From assembly GCF_022836435.1 (NCBI RefSeq), contig NZ_BQXC01000001.1:2306121-2370120 (forward strand): a DNA stretch of 64,000 bases, given 5' to 3'. Each line of letters opens with the position of its first letter. Within the stretch, counting starts at the first letter, position 1. The position numbers and the translations under genes are program-made. Shown here piece after piece: positions 52,876 to 63,261 of this stretch. The notes beneath the pieces are model-generated. The model had not been told where the DNA came from and ran no database searches. It saw nothing but the letters and a program-made list of their open reading frames with translations. Source of the stretch: Nitrosomonas sp. PY1. Lineage in GTDB: Bacteria > Pseudomonadota > Gammaproteobacteria > Burkholderiales > Nitrosomonadaceae.

Positions 52876-54990
52876 ATGAACAAACGAAGGATTCTGGTCA
52901 CTTCAGCGCTTCCATATGCCAATGGCAGTATTCACCTGGGTCACTTGGTGGAATATATTCAAACGGACATCTGGGTGCGCTTCCAGAAAATGCGTGGGCA
53001 TACGGTATATTATGTATGTGCGGATGATACGCATGGCACCCCTGTAATGCTACGTGCGGAAAAAGAGGGAATTACCCCCGAAGCGCTGATTGCACGTGTT
53101 CAGAAGGAACACTTGAGCGATTTTAATGGATTTCATATCCGATTCGATCATTATCACAGCACACACTCACCCGAAACGCGATCTTTCTCCGAGGCTATCT
53201 ACCACAAGCTCAAGCAAATAGATTTGATTTCGATTCGGGCGATTGAGCAATTGTACGATCCCGTTAAAAACATGTTTCTGCCTGACCGGTTTGTCAAGGG
53301 AGAATGTCCCAAATGCAATGCCAAAGATCAATATGGCGACTCATGCGAAGCGTGTGGCGCGGCATATGCACCAACGGAATTAAAAAATCCTTATTCGGCT
53401 GTTTCAGGTGCTAAGCCAATACAAAAATCCTCTGAGCATTATTTTTTCAAATTATCCGATCCGCGCTGTGTAGATTTTTTACGTCGCTGGACACGTGAAT
53501 CCGATCATTTGCAACCGGAAGCTGCAAACAAGATGCTCGAATGGTTAGGAAATATAGGAGAAAACAAGCTTTCCGATTGGGATATTTCACGCGATGCACC
53601 CTATTTTGGTTTTGAAATTCCCGAAGCACCTGGTAAATATTTTTATGTTTGGTTGGATGCACCGATTGGTTACATGGGTAGCTTCAAATACTTATGCGAA
53701 CAAAAACAAATAAATTTTGATGAATTCTGGCAAAAAGATAGCAGGACTGAACTGTATCATTTCATCGGCAAAGATATTTTATATTTTCATGCACTATTCT
53801 GGCCCGCCATGCTGGAAAACTCAGGTTATCGTACCCCCACCAAAATTTTTGCACACGGCTTTCTCACTATCAATGGAGAAAAAATGAGCAAGTCGCGTGG
53901 CACTTTCATTACCGCTGAAAGCTACTTAAAGCAAGATTTGAATCCCGAATGGCTACGCTATTATTACGCAGCAAAACTGAATGGCACGATGGAAGATATC
54001 GATTTGAATTTAGAAGATTTTATCGCGCGCGTAAACTCCGACTTGATTGGTAAATTTATCAATATTGCGAGCCGCTGTGCCGGTTTTATTACCAAACGCT
54101 TTGACGGCAAATTAGTCGGTGGGACACAGTATCAGCAGTTACGAACAATCATTGACGAGCACTTTGCTACTTGGCGACCAGCACAAATCGAACATGCATT
54201 TGAGGAACGAGATTATGCCGCTGCAATTCGACAAATTATGAAATTCGTTGATGCAGCCAATGAAATGATTCATCAACTTGCGCCCTGGGAAATGGCCAAA
54301 AAACCGGACCAAGATGATGCGTTACACCGTGCATGCAGTTTAGGTATTCAATTATTCTACCTGTTGTCACACTATATGAAACCCATCATACCCAGCACCG
54401 TAGAAAAAATTGAATCTTTTCTTAATTGCAAGCCGCTGACTTGGCCAACCTTATCGGCAGAGCGATCAGTTTCAGCATTATTGTTACCCGAAGGACACAT
54501 GATTAACCCTTATCAACACTTGATGATCCGTATTGATGCCAAACAAATCGATGCTTTGATTGCGGCCAATAAGCAAAGCCTATCGGTCGGTGACAAACCA
54601 GGAAATATCGGGCAATCTGAGCAAACCAAGAAAACATCGCAAGCTTTTGTACCGATTGCCGAAACCATTTCTATCGATGATTTTAGTAAAATAGATTTGC
54701 GTGTTGCCAGAATTGCTGATGCAGAACACGTTCCAGGAGCGGAAAAGTTATTGAAGCTAACGCTAGATCTGGGTCATGAACAACGTACTGTTTTTGCCGG
54801 CATTAAATCGGCCTATGACCCGCAGCATCTCAAAGGACGTTTAACCGTTGTGGTCGCAAATCTCGCACCGCGTCAAATGAAGTTCGGTTTATCAGAAGGC
54901 ATGGTATTAGCTGCAGGGGGAAACCATCCGGGTGAGTTGTTTATTCTTTCACCAGATTCTGGTGCACAACCCGGAATGCGTATTAAATAA
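52876..54990 (+). CDS. metG: Methionine-tRNA ligase
   Basis: The ATG at 52876 ([17 protein letters not shown]) is preferred to a GTG five codons upstream, which would overlap the likely ribosome-binding site. The 704-residue class I synthetase carries the HIGH equivalent HLGH (about residues 20-23). A zinc knuckle follows with [18 protein letters not shown] (about 142-159), and KMSKS is at about 336-340. A C-terminal EMAP/tRNA-binding domain begins near residue 600 ([14 protein letters not shown]). It charges tRNA-Met, including the initiator encoded at 13084-13160. Confidence 0.98.
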   Translation: MNKRRILVTSALPYANGSIHLGHLVEYIQTDIWVRFQKMRGHTVYYVCADDTHGTPVMLRAEKEGITPEALIARVQKEHLSDFNGFHIRFDHYHSTHSPETRSFSEAIYHKLKQIDLISIRAIEQLYDPVKNMFLPDRFVKGECPKCNAKDQYGDSCEACGAAYAPTELKNPYSAVSGAKPIQKSSEHYFFKLSDPRCVDFLRRWTRESDHLQPEAANKMLEWLGNIGENKLSDWDISRDAPYFGFEIPEAPGKYFYVWLDAPIGYMGSFKYLCEQKQINFDEFWQKDSRTELYHFIGKDILYFHALFWPAMLENSGYRTPTKIFAHGFLTINGEKMSKSRGTFITAESYLKQDLNPEWLRYYYAAKLNGTMEDIDLNLEDFIARVNSDLIGKFINIASRCAGFITKRFDGKLVGGTQYQQLRTIIDEHFATWRPAQIEHAFEERDYAAAIRQIMKFVDAANEMIHQLAPWEMAKKPDQDDALHRACSLGIQLFYLLSHYMKPIIPSTVEKIESFLNCKPLTWPTLSAERSVSALLLPEGHMINPYQHLMIRIDAKQIDALIAANKQSLSVGDKPGNIGQSEQTKKTSQAFVPIAETISIDDFSKIDLRVARIADAEHVPGAEKLLKLTLDLGHEQRTVFAGIKSAYDPQHLKGRLTVVVANLAPRQMKFGLSEGMVLAAGGNHPGELFILSPDSGAQPGMRIK

Positions 54991-54997
54991 AACCCTC

Positions 54998-55369
54998 ATG
55001 AAATCGCAAGATATGACAGAGTGTATTCAACAGCTCGAACTGAAACTATTACATCATGATTGGACAGAAAACCCCAAGTCGCTTGATCAATTGCTATCTG
55101 CTGATTTTGAAGAAATCGATACCAACGGTATTATTCACTCGAGAAGTGAGGTTATTCAATGGCTATTACACAAAAATAAAGCCATTCGATGGTCACTAGA
55201 TAATTTTCGAATCAAATTGTTAACCCAGGATTGCGCACTGGCAATTTATACTGCATCCAAGCACCAAGACTCGGCCTATATCAGAAATGAATCAATCCGA
55301 TCATCGATTTGGCAGTATCAAGACCAGCAGTGGAAAATGATATTCCATCAAGCGTCTAGTAAAAGTTAG
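54998..55369 (+). CDS. SnoaL/DUF4440-like small protein
   Basis: The 123-residue protein resembles the NTF2-like fold families DUF4440/SnoaL: LLHHDWTENPKSLDQLLSADFEEIDTNGIIHSRSEVIQWL and IWQYQDQQWKMIFHQASSK. These small cone-shaped proteins act as enzymes or binding proteins; the function here is unknown. The start at 54998 lies 7 bases after the metG stop, so the gene is probably cotranscribed with metG. A second ATG five codons later (55013) is possible. Confidence 0.7.
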   Translation: MKSQDMTECIQQLELKLLHHDWTENPKSLDQLLSADFEEIDTNGIIHSRSEVIQWLLHKNKAIRWSLDNFRIKLLTQDCALAIYTASKHQDSAYIRNESIRSSIWQYQDQQWKMIFHQASSKS

Positions 55370-55406
55370 ACAAAAAACCCCGAAGTTCGGAACAGGAGAA
55401 ATTTTA

Positions 55407-56156
55407 ATGGATACCACTCAAGAACAGCAATTTAATGAAATCAAGCATAATTTGGCAACTGTCAAACAACGTATCGTAGATACCTGCCAAAGGATAGGTC
55501 GCGATCCTGCCAGCGTACGATTGCTTCCGGTAACTAAAACAGTTCCTGCAGAAAAATTGCGGCTAGCTTATGCCGCAGGTTGCCATGAAATGGGCGAAAA
55601 CAAAATTCAGGAGGCCCGTGAGAAATCCGAAGCACTGAATGATCTTGACATCAAGTGGGCCGTAATCGGTCATTTGCAAACAAATAAAGCCAAGTATTTA
55701 GCACGCTTTGCCAATGAGTTTCAGGCATTAGATAGCCTTAAAGTTGCAGCAGAACTCGATAAAAGATTACAAAATGAAGGCCGTGCAATCGACGTCTATG
55801 TGCAAGTCAACAGCTCAGGTGAAGAGAGCAAATTTGGTTTACCGCCAGAAGCGGTACGGGACTTTGTCAAAGAACTACCTAACTATTCGTCGTTACGCAT
55901 CAAGGGTCTTATGACGCTGGCGATTTTTTCTTCCGACCATGATCGGGTACGAGAATGCTTTATCAAAATGCGCGAAATTCAAGCAATGCTTCGCCAAGAA
56001 GCACCTAGCGGCTTATCATTTGATGAATTATCCATGGGTATGTCCGGCGATTATGAATTAGCGATTGAAGAAGGTGCAACTGTGGTTCGCGTCGGTCAAG
56101 CGATCTTTGGTAAACGACCATTGCCGGACAGCCATTATTGGCCTGGATTAGGTTGA
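55407..56156 (+). CDS. YggS-family PLP homeostasis protein
   Basis: The 249-residue protein is an alanine-racemase-fold PLP carrier (YggS/PROSC family). The PLP Lys lies in LLPVTKTVPAEKLR (about residue 42). HLQTNKAKYLARFA and the phosphate-binding LSMGMSGDYELAIEEGATVVRVGQAIFG (about 208-235) are signature segments. It balances cellular pyridoxal phosphate and is not a racemase. A strong CAGGAGAAAT site precedes the ATG. Its 3' end overlaps a convergent gene by 22 bases. Confidence 0.96.
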   Translation: MDTTQEQQFNEIKHNLATVKQRIVDTCQRIGRDPASVRLLPVTKTVPAEKLRLAYAAGCHEMGENKIQEAREKSEALNDLDIKWAVIGHLQTNKAKYLARFANEFQALDSLKVAAELDKRLQNEGRAIDVYVQVNSSGEESKFGLPPEAVRDFVKELPNYSSLRIKGLMTLAIFSSDHDRVRECFIKMREIQAMLRQEAPSGLSFDELSMGMSGDYELAIEEGATVVRVGQAIFGKRPLPDSHYWPGLG

Positions 56157-56749
56157 ATCCTATCTATTTGATCGCGAAATGGCTCAATATCAAGCAATAC
56201 ACGAAAAATAAGCGCTTCTTCTTCAACTAAAACGTTTTTTTGAATAATGGCTTGGCATGTCGTTATCTGTTGTTGTACATTTTGTTTTTTCAACCGCAAA
56301 CGAAATGTCTCACTATCTTCCTGTGTGAACACCCCCAGAATCCTATTTCGGACTAAGATTTGAACGTTACTATCACATGGTATGAGGTGGGCTGTTAACA
56401 AAAAAACTTCGACGTGTCCTTCACTGCGAATTTGAAAAGATTCATGATTCGTTTGAATGTCATGTATTAATTGATGGATGTCATCTGAATAAAGCTCTCC
56501 GGATACTCCGCAATCAAATTTTTTTCTTTCCGGCCACGCAAAATAAGTTTTAGTTTGATCAATTGTAACGCAATGGTCCATGCGTTGACTGCCCTGCCAA
56601 GATACCTCCTGATTGGCAATTTTATTTTTTGAAAAATAAAGGATGGCCGCGGCACAGACGGTTACGGGAATAATGAAAGTCTCATTGATGCCTGCTCCTG
56701 CAATCAATCCCATTGATAGCGACAATCCTAAAATAGCCAGCAGACTCAT
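56135..56749 (-). CDS. Hypothetical protein with two N-terminal TM segments
   Basis: The 204-residue protein begins with two hydrophobic segments (about residues 3-22 and 25-40), then a soluble domain of mixed composition with three Cys residues (HCVTIDQ, FDCGVSGE, PCDSNV). No known domain was recognised. A segment of conserved look is RNRILGVFTQEDSETFRLRLK (about 132-152). It is convergent to the YggS gene and overlaps its end by 22 bases. Coding status is supported by length and an ordinary start, although a ribosome-binding site is not obvious. Confidence 0.65.
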   Translation of the reverse strand: MSLLAILGLSLSMGLIAGAGINETFIIPVTVCAAAILYFSKNKIANQEVSWQGSQRMDHCVTIDQTKTYFAWPERKKFDCGVSGELYSDDIHQLIHDIQTNHESFQIRSEGHVEVFLLTAHLIPCDSNVQILVRNRILGVFTQEDSETFRLRLKKQNVQQQITTCQAIIQKNVLVEEEALIFRVLLDIEPFRDQIDRIQPNPGQ

Positions 56750-56789
56750 GCAAATTCTGCAATCAAGTATCCAATAATTAGTCTAAATT

Positions 56790-57329
56790 TTACCGCTGCA
56801 AGGCGCTTTCAATAGTCGCAATCATTTCTTTATCGAGCGGCTTAGTGTGAGGACTAAATTGCATGATGAACTGACCATCGCGCCCGATCAGATACTTGTG
56901 AAAATTCCACTTCGGATAGGTTCCAGACAATTGTGCGAGTTGTACATAGAACGGATGTGCATGTTCTTTTTTTACAGGTGTTTTTTCAAACATCGGAAAC
57001 TTAACATCATAAGTCAAACGACAGAAATCCTGTATTTCTGCTTCAGTGCCTGGCTCTTGCCCCATAAAATCATTAGATGGAAATCCCAGAACCACCAAAC
57101 CTTGTTGTTGGTATTTTTCATATAACTGCTCCAGCCCTTCATATTGCGGTGTATAACCGCATTTGCTGGCTGTATTGACGATCAATAATACTTTACCTGA
57201 AAATTCCTGGCATAGATTGACCGTTTCCGATGACGCAAGACGTCGAAAATTTTGATCGAGTAAATTACTTTTACAACCCCAAGCAGAAAACGACAAAAAA
57301 GTCGCTACGAGTGTCAAGAGAATACGCAT
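56790..57329 (-). CDS. Exported glutathione peroxidase (Cys type)
   Basis: The 179-residue protein has an export signal (about residues 1-18). The peroxidatic Cys is in NTASKCGYTPQYEGLEQLY (about residue 57), with Cys in place of selenocysteine. GFPSNDFMGQEPG and WNFHKYLIGRDG are family signatures carrying the catalytic Gln, Asn and Trp positions. It reduces peroxides in the periplasm, probably with thioredoxin-like donors. It lies upstream of the hypothetical gene on the same strand, with a 40-base gap that allows cotranscription. Confidence 0.92.
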   Translation of the reverse strand: MRILLTLVATFLSFSAWGCKSNLLDQNFRRLASSETVNLCQEFSGKVLLIVNTASKCGYTPQYEGLEQLYEKYQQQGLVVLGFPSNDFMGQEPGTEAEIQDFCRLTYDVKFPMFEKTPVKKEHAHPFYVQLAQLSGTYPKWNFHKYLIGRDGQFIMQFSPHTKPLDKEMIATIESALQR

Positions 57330-57494
57330 AGTGCCTCCTTAAATAATGAATTCACAAATGTGGGGGAAATAGGAAATATATTGCCAACCAAAAGAATTCA
57401 CCGCCACAAGTTGTAGTTTTAATTAAACCACACAAACATTTCAATCTGATATGATAATCCGAAATTATTAAGCAATAATTGCTGTAGGAGATGT

Positions 57495-58334
57495 ATGCTT
57501 TGGCGAGGAAGAAGGCAAAGTAACAACGTTGAAGACAGGCGCGGTCAGTTCGCGCGTGGTGGCACTGCGATTGGTGGCGGAGGCATTATCATAGCATTGA
57601 TTGCGGTATTTGTTTTTGGACAAGATCCTCTCGTGGTGTTGCAAAGCTTACAACAGCAAGATGGATCGATCTCAAGATCTGAGTCTTACCAACCTAGCGA
57701 TCAAGAACAAGAAATTTTCAAATTTGTCAGTGTCGTTTTGGCAGATACGGAAGATACCTGGGGTCAAATTTTCCAAAAAGCCGGACAAATCTATAAACCA
57801 CCAAGCTTAGTTGTCTTTACTGATATGACGCCTACTGCATGTGGAACTGGGCAAGCTGCATCCGGCCCATTTTATTGCCCGGGCGATCAGAAAATTTATC
57901 TCGATTTGAGCTTCCTAGAACAACTACAACGCATGGGTGCCAGTGGTGATCTGGCAGTGGCTTATGTCATTGCACACGAAGTAGGACATCATGTGCAGAC
58001 TTTGACAGGCGTTTCGCACAAAGTGCGAGATCTGCAAAGTCAATCGTCTCGGATTGGCGCAAATGCGATCCAAGTTAAAATGGAACTGCAAGCTGATTGT
58101 TTGGCTGGTGTGTGGATACAATACACGCAAAAAAGAACACAATTCCTAGAAAAGGGAGATCTAGCAGAAGCTATGCAAGCTGCCGAGGCAGTTGGCGACG
58201 ACAATATTATGCGCCAAGCTGGTATTCCACCTCGCCGTGAAGCATTTACCCATGGCTCTGCCAAAGATCGAATGAATTGGTTAAATCGTGGACTTCAGGC
58301 AAAAGATTTAGACGATTGTGAGACGGGTATTTGA
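57495..58334 (+). CDS. Neutral zinc metallopeptidase-like protein (YpfJ family)
   Basis: The 279-residue protein has a short N-terminal basic segment (MLWRGRRQSNNVEDRRG), one TM segment (about residues 27-43) and a zinc metallopeptidase domain. The domain starts near YQPSDQEQEIFKFVSVVLADTEDTW. The zinc motif is HEVGHHVQ (about residues 161-168), with ELQADCLAGVW (about 197-207) as the distal ligand region. The typical ACGTGQAASGPFYCPGDQKIYLD precedes it. Substrates are unknown. AGGAGAT precedes the ATG. Confidence 0.93.
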   Translation: MLWRGRRQSNNVEDRRGQFARGGTAIGGGGIIIALIAVFVFGQDPLVVLQSLQQQDGSISRSESYQPSDQEQEIFKFVSVVLADTEDTWGQIFQKAGQIYKPPSLVVFTDMTPTACGTGQAASGPFYCPGDQKIYLDLSFLEQLQRMGASGDLAVAYVIAHEVGHHVQTLTGVSHKVRDLQSQSSRIGANAIQVKMELQADCLAGVWIQYTQKRTQFLEKGDLAEAMQAAEAVGDDNIMRQAGIPPRREAFTHGSAKDRMNWLNRGLQAKDLDDCETGI

Positions 58335-58408
58335 TACAAAAAGAATGAAAATAATTGCAATGTTTACGTTCTGGAATATTTTAAGTTTTTAATTCAAAGG
58401 AGTATAAA

Positions 58409-59212
58409 ATGGCATACGGATCTATTGTCGAAAATCTAATAAAAGCACTAGCAAAAGAGGGTAAAGCAAGGCTTGAACATATGGCGAGAAATTCTTCAAT
58501 AAACTCGGAAGGTAGTACTAATAAAAGCACTCATACAAATGCTGAGGAAGGAGGTATCACAGGAATTTTTAAAAAATTATTTGGCTCAAAAGAAGTTGCA
58601 AATGCTGTTAATACAGCAGCAAATGCCACCAATAATATGACATCGAGCCAAATCGGCAGTATCGGTGCTATTGCTGGAGCCATACTAGGAGGAGGAAGCT
58701 CCTCAATCAAGGGTGCATTAGGTGGCGGCGCATTAGCAATGCTAGGAACGCTTGCTATCAACGCATTGCAAAACAAATTGAATATCCAACCTACCGCAAT
58801 GGCTTCAGAACCATTAGAAAAAATCCTTAGTAAAGATCAGATCGAATCCATGAAATCAGAAAACACTGAAAAATTAATGTTATGTGCGATGATCAGCGCA
58901 GCAAAAGCCGATGGTCAGTTGGATGATCAGGAAATGGACAGAATCATGGGAAAAGTCGGTGAAAATGGCATTACCGCAGAAGAACAAAATTTCATTCGTA
59001 GTGAAATTAATAAGCCTCTCAATATAAAAAATCTTGTTACAAGCGTTCCGAATGCTTTAGTAGCTGCGCAAGTTTATGCTGCTTCATTATTTGCAATCGA
59101 CATTAATACCGATGCCGAAAGGCAATATTTAAAAGAATTGGCTCAAGCACTTGGTTTAGATGCAGATACGGTAAAGCGTATTCATGATATGATCGGCACG
59201 CCCTCGACCTAA
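58409..59212 (+). CDS. DUF533 (YebE-like) protein
   Basis: The 267-residue protein has a low-complexity N-terminal third, a hydrophobic glycine-rich segment (about residues 85-120, AGAILGGGSSS and LGGGALAMLGTLAINAL), and a C-terminal TerB-like helical domain. The domain segment is LMLCAMISAAKADGQLDDQEMDRIMGKV (about 165-190), typical of DUF533 and tellurite-resistance-B folds. YebE-type proteins are inner-membrane and stress associated; function is unknown. AAAGGAG precedes the ATG. It follows the YpfJ-like gene by 74 bases. Confidence 0.88.
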   Translation: MAYGSIVENLIKALAKEGKARLEHMARNSSINSEGSTNKSTHTNAEEGGITGIFKKLFGSKEVANAVNTAANATNNMTSSQIGSIGAIAGAILGGGSSSIKGALGGGALAMLGTLAINALQNKLNIQPTAMASEPLEKILSKDQIESMKSENTEKLMLCAMISAAKADGQLDDQEMDRIMGKVGENGITAEEQNFIRSEINKPLNIKNLVTSVPNALVAAQVYAASLFAIDINTDAERQYLKELAQALGLDADTVKRIHDMIGTPST

Positions 59213-59355
59213 CATTTTGTATTTTTGCAGCAATTAATCAAAAATATTGCTTGATAATGTAATGCATCTAAGCAAAAATATCCGTGCGGTCCGTTCTCAT
59301 CCAGTTCAGTGATATGGATTACCGTAAACCATATTGTTTATATTTAGGAGAAATA

Positions 59356-60570
59356 ATGAACTCTCAGCCAAGGCATTTCAAGCTTATAGCATCATTTAAA
59401 TTATTATTCTCAATGATATTTTACTTTTCTAGCACAAGCTTATATGCAAATTGGTCTTTTACTGAACTAGGATCGCTGGGGGGTAATCAAAGTAAAGCAA
59501 ATGCAATTAATGATTCCGGTCAAATTGTCGGTCAATCGGTTAATGCTGCAGGTGAATCGAAAGCCTTTATTATTCAATCTAACGGCGCAGGAATGACTAC
59601 GTTATTTCCATCGATTAATGCCAGTAATGCGCAGGATATTAATGACGCCGGGCAAATTACCGGAACTTATTATTTACCTACACTTCCCGGGCAAGGTGAA
59701 TCCCCATTTCACGCCTTTATTACAGGTGCAAATGGCCAAGGCATCATTGACTTGGAGGTAGGCAGCAAGATGAACTCAGGGATTTCAATCAATAATGCCG
59801 GTCAGGTTTTAGGACGAACCTTTGAGATGGATGGTTCTTCTTCAACTTTTATTACAAGTGCTAATGGCATGAATGTACGCACTTTAGAGACCTTTAATGA
59901 CAAATCGATTATTCCCGCCGGTATTAATGAACACGGCCAAATAGCTGGATGGGCTGGTGATTGGTCTATGCCAAAATTCAGTGTAATTACAGCTCCCAAT
60001 GGCGTGGATATGCATGAGATAAAAGGATTGCCCGGTAGCAATGGCGTAACTGCTTTCGGTATCAATAATGCCGGTCAAGTAGTAGGGTCTGTCGATATCC
60101 AGACAGATTCTGGAGGCAACCTAGCATATGCCTTTTTAACAAGCGCAGACGGGAATAATATGATGAACCTGGGTGTATTAAAAGGGGATGACTCTTCTTC
60201 CGCAGTAGGCATGAATGATTTAGGTGAGGTTATAGGTTCTTCCTCCAGCTTTGATGTGGATCATAGTCGGATTTTTTTATATAGTCATGGAGGCATGACG
60301 GATTTATCAGCGCTAGATGTAGTGACGGATTCCGGGTGGAGAGACCTTTTCATCTCGGACATTAATAATCACGGCCAAATGGTAGGATTTGGCACCAATA
60401 AAGACGGTGCCACAGAAGCTTTCTTATTGTCCTATACGGCTGATACTATATTTAATCCGCAACCTATTTATATCCCTCCCGTACCAGAACCAGAAACCTA
60501 TATGATGTTGTTGATAGGACTAGGACTTATCGGTTGGTTTGTCCGGCGTCAACGATCCGTAGCGCATTGA
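59356..60570 (+). CDS. HAF-repeat protein with PEP-CTERM sorting signal
   Basis: The start at 59356 (MNSQPRHFKLIASFK) is chosen because TAGGAG lies 8 bases upstream and a signal peptide follows (about residues 1-32, ending SLYAN). An in-frame upstream ATG would add 24 residues with no export function. The 404-residue protein has about seven HAF-type repeats, with cores AINDSGQIVGQS, DINDAGQITGT, SINNAGQVLGRT, GINEHGQIAGW, GINNAGQVVGSV, GMNDLGEVIGSS and DINNHGQMVGFG. It ends with a PEP-CTERM tail: PVPEPETYMM, a TM segment LIGLGLIGWFV and RRQR. This tail is recognised by exosortase for export and surface processing. A terminator follows. Confidence 0.92.
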   Translation: MNSQPRHFKLIASFKLLFSMIFYFSSTSLYANWSFTELGSLGGNQSKANAINDSGQIVGQSVNAAGESKAFIIQSNGAGMTTLFPSINASNAQDINDAGQITGTYYLPTLPGQGESPFHAFITGANGQGIIDLEVGSKMNSGISINNAGQVLGRTFEMDGSSSTFITSANGMNVRTLETFNDKSIIPAGINEHGQIAGWAGDWSMPKFSVITAPNGVDMHEIKGLPGSNGVTAFGINNAGQVVGSVDIQTDSGGNLAYAFLTSADGNNMMNLGVLKGDDSSSAVGMNDLGEVIGSSSSFDVDHSRIFLYSHGGMTDLSALDVVTDSGWRDLFISDINNHGQMVGFGTNKDGATEAFLLSYTADTIFNPQPIYIPPVPEPETYMMLLIGLGLIGWFVRRQRSVAH

Positions 60571-60584
60571 TTCTCAAATTGAAT

Positions 60585-60618
60585 AAGAAAGGGAGCCTCT
60601 GCTCCCTTTCTTGTTTTT
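60585..60618 (+). terminator. Terminator after the PEP-CTERM HAF gene
   Basis: The arms AAGAAAGGGAGC (60585-60596) and GCTCCCTTTCTT (60601-60612) pair over 12 bases with loop CTCT, followed by GTTTTT. This is a strong Rho-independent terminator shape 14 bases after the stop codon. Confidence 0.9.
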
Positions 60619-60683
60619 GAAGAAATTTTCCCCGCAGTAAGCACTGATTGGTATCATCTTTTTTTGATTTGACACAACACATC

Positions 60684-61136
60684 ATGATTTGGAAGCCCAG
60701 TACAACCGTTGCAGCTGTTATTGAGCAAAACGGAAAATACCTGTTGGTCGAAGAAAAGCCTGAACCCGATTCAGACTTGCTCTTAAACCAACCGGCGGGA
60801 CACTTGGACCCGGGAGAATCGCTACTACAAGGCGCTGTCCGTGAAACCTTAGAAGAAACTGCTTACACTTTCGTACCCGAGTATTTAATTGGTATTTATC
60901 AGTGGCACTGCAAACGCGCTGATACTACCTATATTCGCTTTGCATTTGCCGGATCCATTACGCACTATGACCCACATCGCACGCTGGATGATGGAATCGT
61001 ACGCGCAACCTGGTTTAATTTCAGCGAAATTTCACAGCAAATCCATCGACACCGCAGCCCACTAGTTATGCAATGCATTCTAGATCATCGCAATGGAAAG
61101 CAGTTTCCGCTTGACCTGATCAAGTATTATGACTAA
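60684..61136 (+). CDS. Nudix hydrolase, NudJ-like
   Basis: The start at 60684 ([20 protein letters not shown]) fits the family N-terminus; an in-frame GTG-type start 12 codons upstream adds unrelated residues. The 150-residue protein carries a Nudix box [22 protein letters not shown] (about residues 36-57), with Ala at the final Gly position of the consensus. NudJ hydrolyses thiamin pyrophosphate and nucleoside di/triphosphates. It overlaps mnmA by 8 bases; the nudJ-mnmA pairing is seen in many proteobacteria. The start lies within 70 bases of the preceding terminator. Confidence 0.9.
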   Translation: MIWKPSTTVAAVIEQNGKYLLVEEKPEPDSDLLLNQPAGHLDPGESLLQGAVRETLEETAYTFVPEYLIGIYQWHCKRADTTYIRFAFAGSITHYDPHRTLDDGIVRATWFNFSEISQQIHRHRSPLVMQCILDHRNGKQFPLDLIKYYD

Positions 61137-62235
61137 TACATCAAAGAAACAACGCGTCGTTGTAGGCATGTCGGGCGGAGTAGATTCATCTGTGGCTGCC
61201 TACTTATTGAAGCAACAAGGATTTGACGTGGTAGGCGTCTTTATGAAGAACTGGGAAGATGACGATACGGACGAATATTGCTCTTCACGCCAGGATTTTT
61301 TGGATGCAGTATCCGCTGCCGATGTATTAGATATTCCTATTGAAATTGTGAATTTTTCGATGGAATACAAAGATCGGGTTTTTTCTAATTTCTTGATGGA
61401 ATATCAAGCAGGTCGGACGCCCAATCCTGACATATTGTGTAATGCAGAAATCAAATTCAAAGCATTCCTTGAACATGCGATTCAATTGGATGCTGATTAC
61501 ATCGCCACAGGACACTATGCGCAAATCAGAAAAACCGGAAAACTCTTCCAATTGCTCAAAGCAGAAGACGGTACTAAAGATCAAAGTTATTTTTTGTATC
61601 GCTTAAATCAGGCACAATTGGCGAAAGCACTTTTCCCAATCGGTCATTTATATAAACGTGAGGTACGTAAGATAGCCGAGGAAATTGCGCTTGCTAATTT
61701 TGCCAAAAAAGATAGCACCGGTATTTGCTTTATCGGCGAGCGCCCTTTCCGTGAATTTCTTAATCGCTATCTACCGCAACAACCAGGAGAAATACAAACA
61801 CCCGACGGCAAAGTAATTGGACAGCATATGGGTTTAATGTATTACACCATTGGTCAGCGACAGGGTTTGGGCATCGGTGGAACACGTGAAGGTATTGATG
61901 CTCCTTGGTTTGTATCGAATAAGGACATGCAACGCAACGTACTTATTGCAGTGCAAGGACATGACCATCCTGATTTGTTGCGCTCAACGCTACGAGCGAC
62001 GAACTTAACTTGGATCAGTGGTAATCTCCCTCATTGTCATTGGGTTTATGCCGGCAAAACGCGCTACCGACAAACTGATGCTCCCTGCGCCATTTCAGAA
62101 CTTACGCAAAATTACTGTCAAGTGGATTTTGCACAATATCAATGGGCAGTTACACCCGGTCAGTCGGTTGTTATCTATGAAAGCAAAGTGTGCTTGGGAG
62201 GAGGCATCATTGATGATAAACCTTTACAGAAATAG
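61129..62235 (+). CDS. mnmA: tRNA-specific 2-thiouridylase
   Basis: The 368-residue enzyme inserts sulfur at the wobble uridine U34 of tRNA-Lys, tRNA-Glu and tRNA-Gln. The PP-loop motif is [17 protein letters not shown] (about residues 13-29). The catalytic Cys pair lies in [14 protein letters not shown] (about residue 104) and [10 protein letters not shown] (about 200). [10 protein letters not shown] in the C-terminal barrel is conserved. Its start overlaps the Nudix gene in another frame. Confidence 0.98.
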   Translation: MTNTSKKQRVVVGMSGGVDSSVAAYLLKQQGFDVVGVFMKNWEDDDTDEYCSSRQDFLDAVSAADVLDIPIEIVNFSMEYKDRVFSNFLMEYQAGRTPNPDILCNAEIKFKAFLEHAIQLDADYIATGHYAQIRKTGKLFQLLKAEDGTKDQSYFLYRLNQAQLAKALFPIGHLYKREVRKIAEEIALANFAKKDSTGICFIGERPFREFLNRYLPQQPGEIQTPDGKVIGQHMGLMYYTIGQRQGLGIGGTREGIDAPWFVSNKDMQRNVLIAVQGHDHPDLLRSTLRATNLTWISGNLPHCHWVYAGKTRYRQTDAPCAISELTQNYCQVDFAQYQWAVTPGQSVVIYESKVCLGGGIIDDKPLQK

Positions 62236-62334
62236 ATGCAGCACAATCTTATATAGATATATAAAAAACTCCAAAGATACTGTTATGCAGAAATTTTGAG
62301 AGATATTACAAAAATCTAAAGAACAAGACTAATT

Positions 62335-63078
62335 ATGTCAATTGGTTTAATTTATCGCCTCAAACAGCTTGAGATTCTTGATGATGAAGATTTTCTAATC
62401 ATGGATTCTATGATGTTAGCACAACGCAATACCCCTAGACACTTCTTCATTATCAGTGAAAAGTATCCTCAGCCGCATATCCATTTTGTGATAGAAGGCT
62501 GGGCAATCAAATACAAAACACTCGAAAATGGTGAACGGCAGATTATCAATTTTGTTTTGCCGGGGGATATTGTTGCTATCTATTCACCGCTTTTCCAAAA
62601 TTCGGAACACACAGTTGAATCTATCACTGAAATGCGCTTGGGTTATTTCTCCGCAAGTCTTTTTTTTGAAACAATTCGTAAATCGCCCCGCTTGGCTGCG
62701 GCTTTAATGTGGATGGCCGGTCAAGATGAACGTGTACTTGAAGAGCAGATTGTTCGGGTAGGCCGCAGGCGTTCAATCAAAAGAATGGCACACCTATTAG
62801 CTGAACTCCATCGAAGATTGAGACTTGCAGGTTTATCGCGCGAGGAAGCCCAATTTTTGCCGCTTAATCAATCATTACTCAGTGATGCTTTAGGATTGAG
62901 TCATATTCATGCCCATCGTATTTTTCGCGAACTTGATAAGATGGGCTTGATTGTGCGTACTCATAACAGCATTCAGTTGCTAAATTTAAAGTTACTCGCT
63001 GATTTTGCAGATTTTGACGCAAGCTATCTAGAGCCTATAGCAAACAGTAGTACTGCCAAAACTTTAAAATCTTCCTAA
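62335..63078 (+). CDS. Crp/Fnr family transcriptional regulator
   Basis: The 247-residue protein has an N-terminal cyclic-nucleotide-binding-type beta-roll (IHFVIEGWAIKYKTLENGERQIINFVLPGDIVAIYSPL, about residues 48-86), a long dimer helix (about 120-150) and a C-terminal helix-turn-helix with QSLLSDALGLSHIHAHRIFRELDKMGLI (about 183-210). The N-terminal cysteine cluster of Fnr is absent, so it should not carry a 4Fe-4S cluster. The type resembles stress regulators of alphaproteobacteria and some betaproteobacteria. It is followed by small stress-type genes. Confidence 0.9.
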   Translation: MSIGLIYRLKQLEILDDEDFLIMDSMMLAQRNTPRHFFIISEKYPQPHIHFVIEGWAIKYKTLENGERQIINFVLPGDIVAIYSPLFQNSEHTVESITEMRLGYFSASLFFETIRKSPRLAAALMWMAGQDERVLEEQIVRVGRRRSIKRMAHLLAELHRRLRLAGLSREEAQFLPLNQSLLSDALGLSHIHAHRIFRELDKMGLIVRTHNSIQLLNLKLLADFADFDASYLEPIANSSTAKTLKSS

Positions 63079-63261
63079 AATTATTGCCTGATTTTATCAA
63101 AAGTTAAACTAGCGTTACCATGTAATAAGATAGACTTCTGTATTACATGTGTTACTTAGAGCTGAATTGTAAAGCATAAGAATGAGTCGCTATGTAAATC
63201 AGAAATTAAGAAAACCTGTTTCTCAAGTTGTTTACAGATCAATATACCGAAGGAAAAAACA

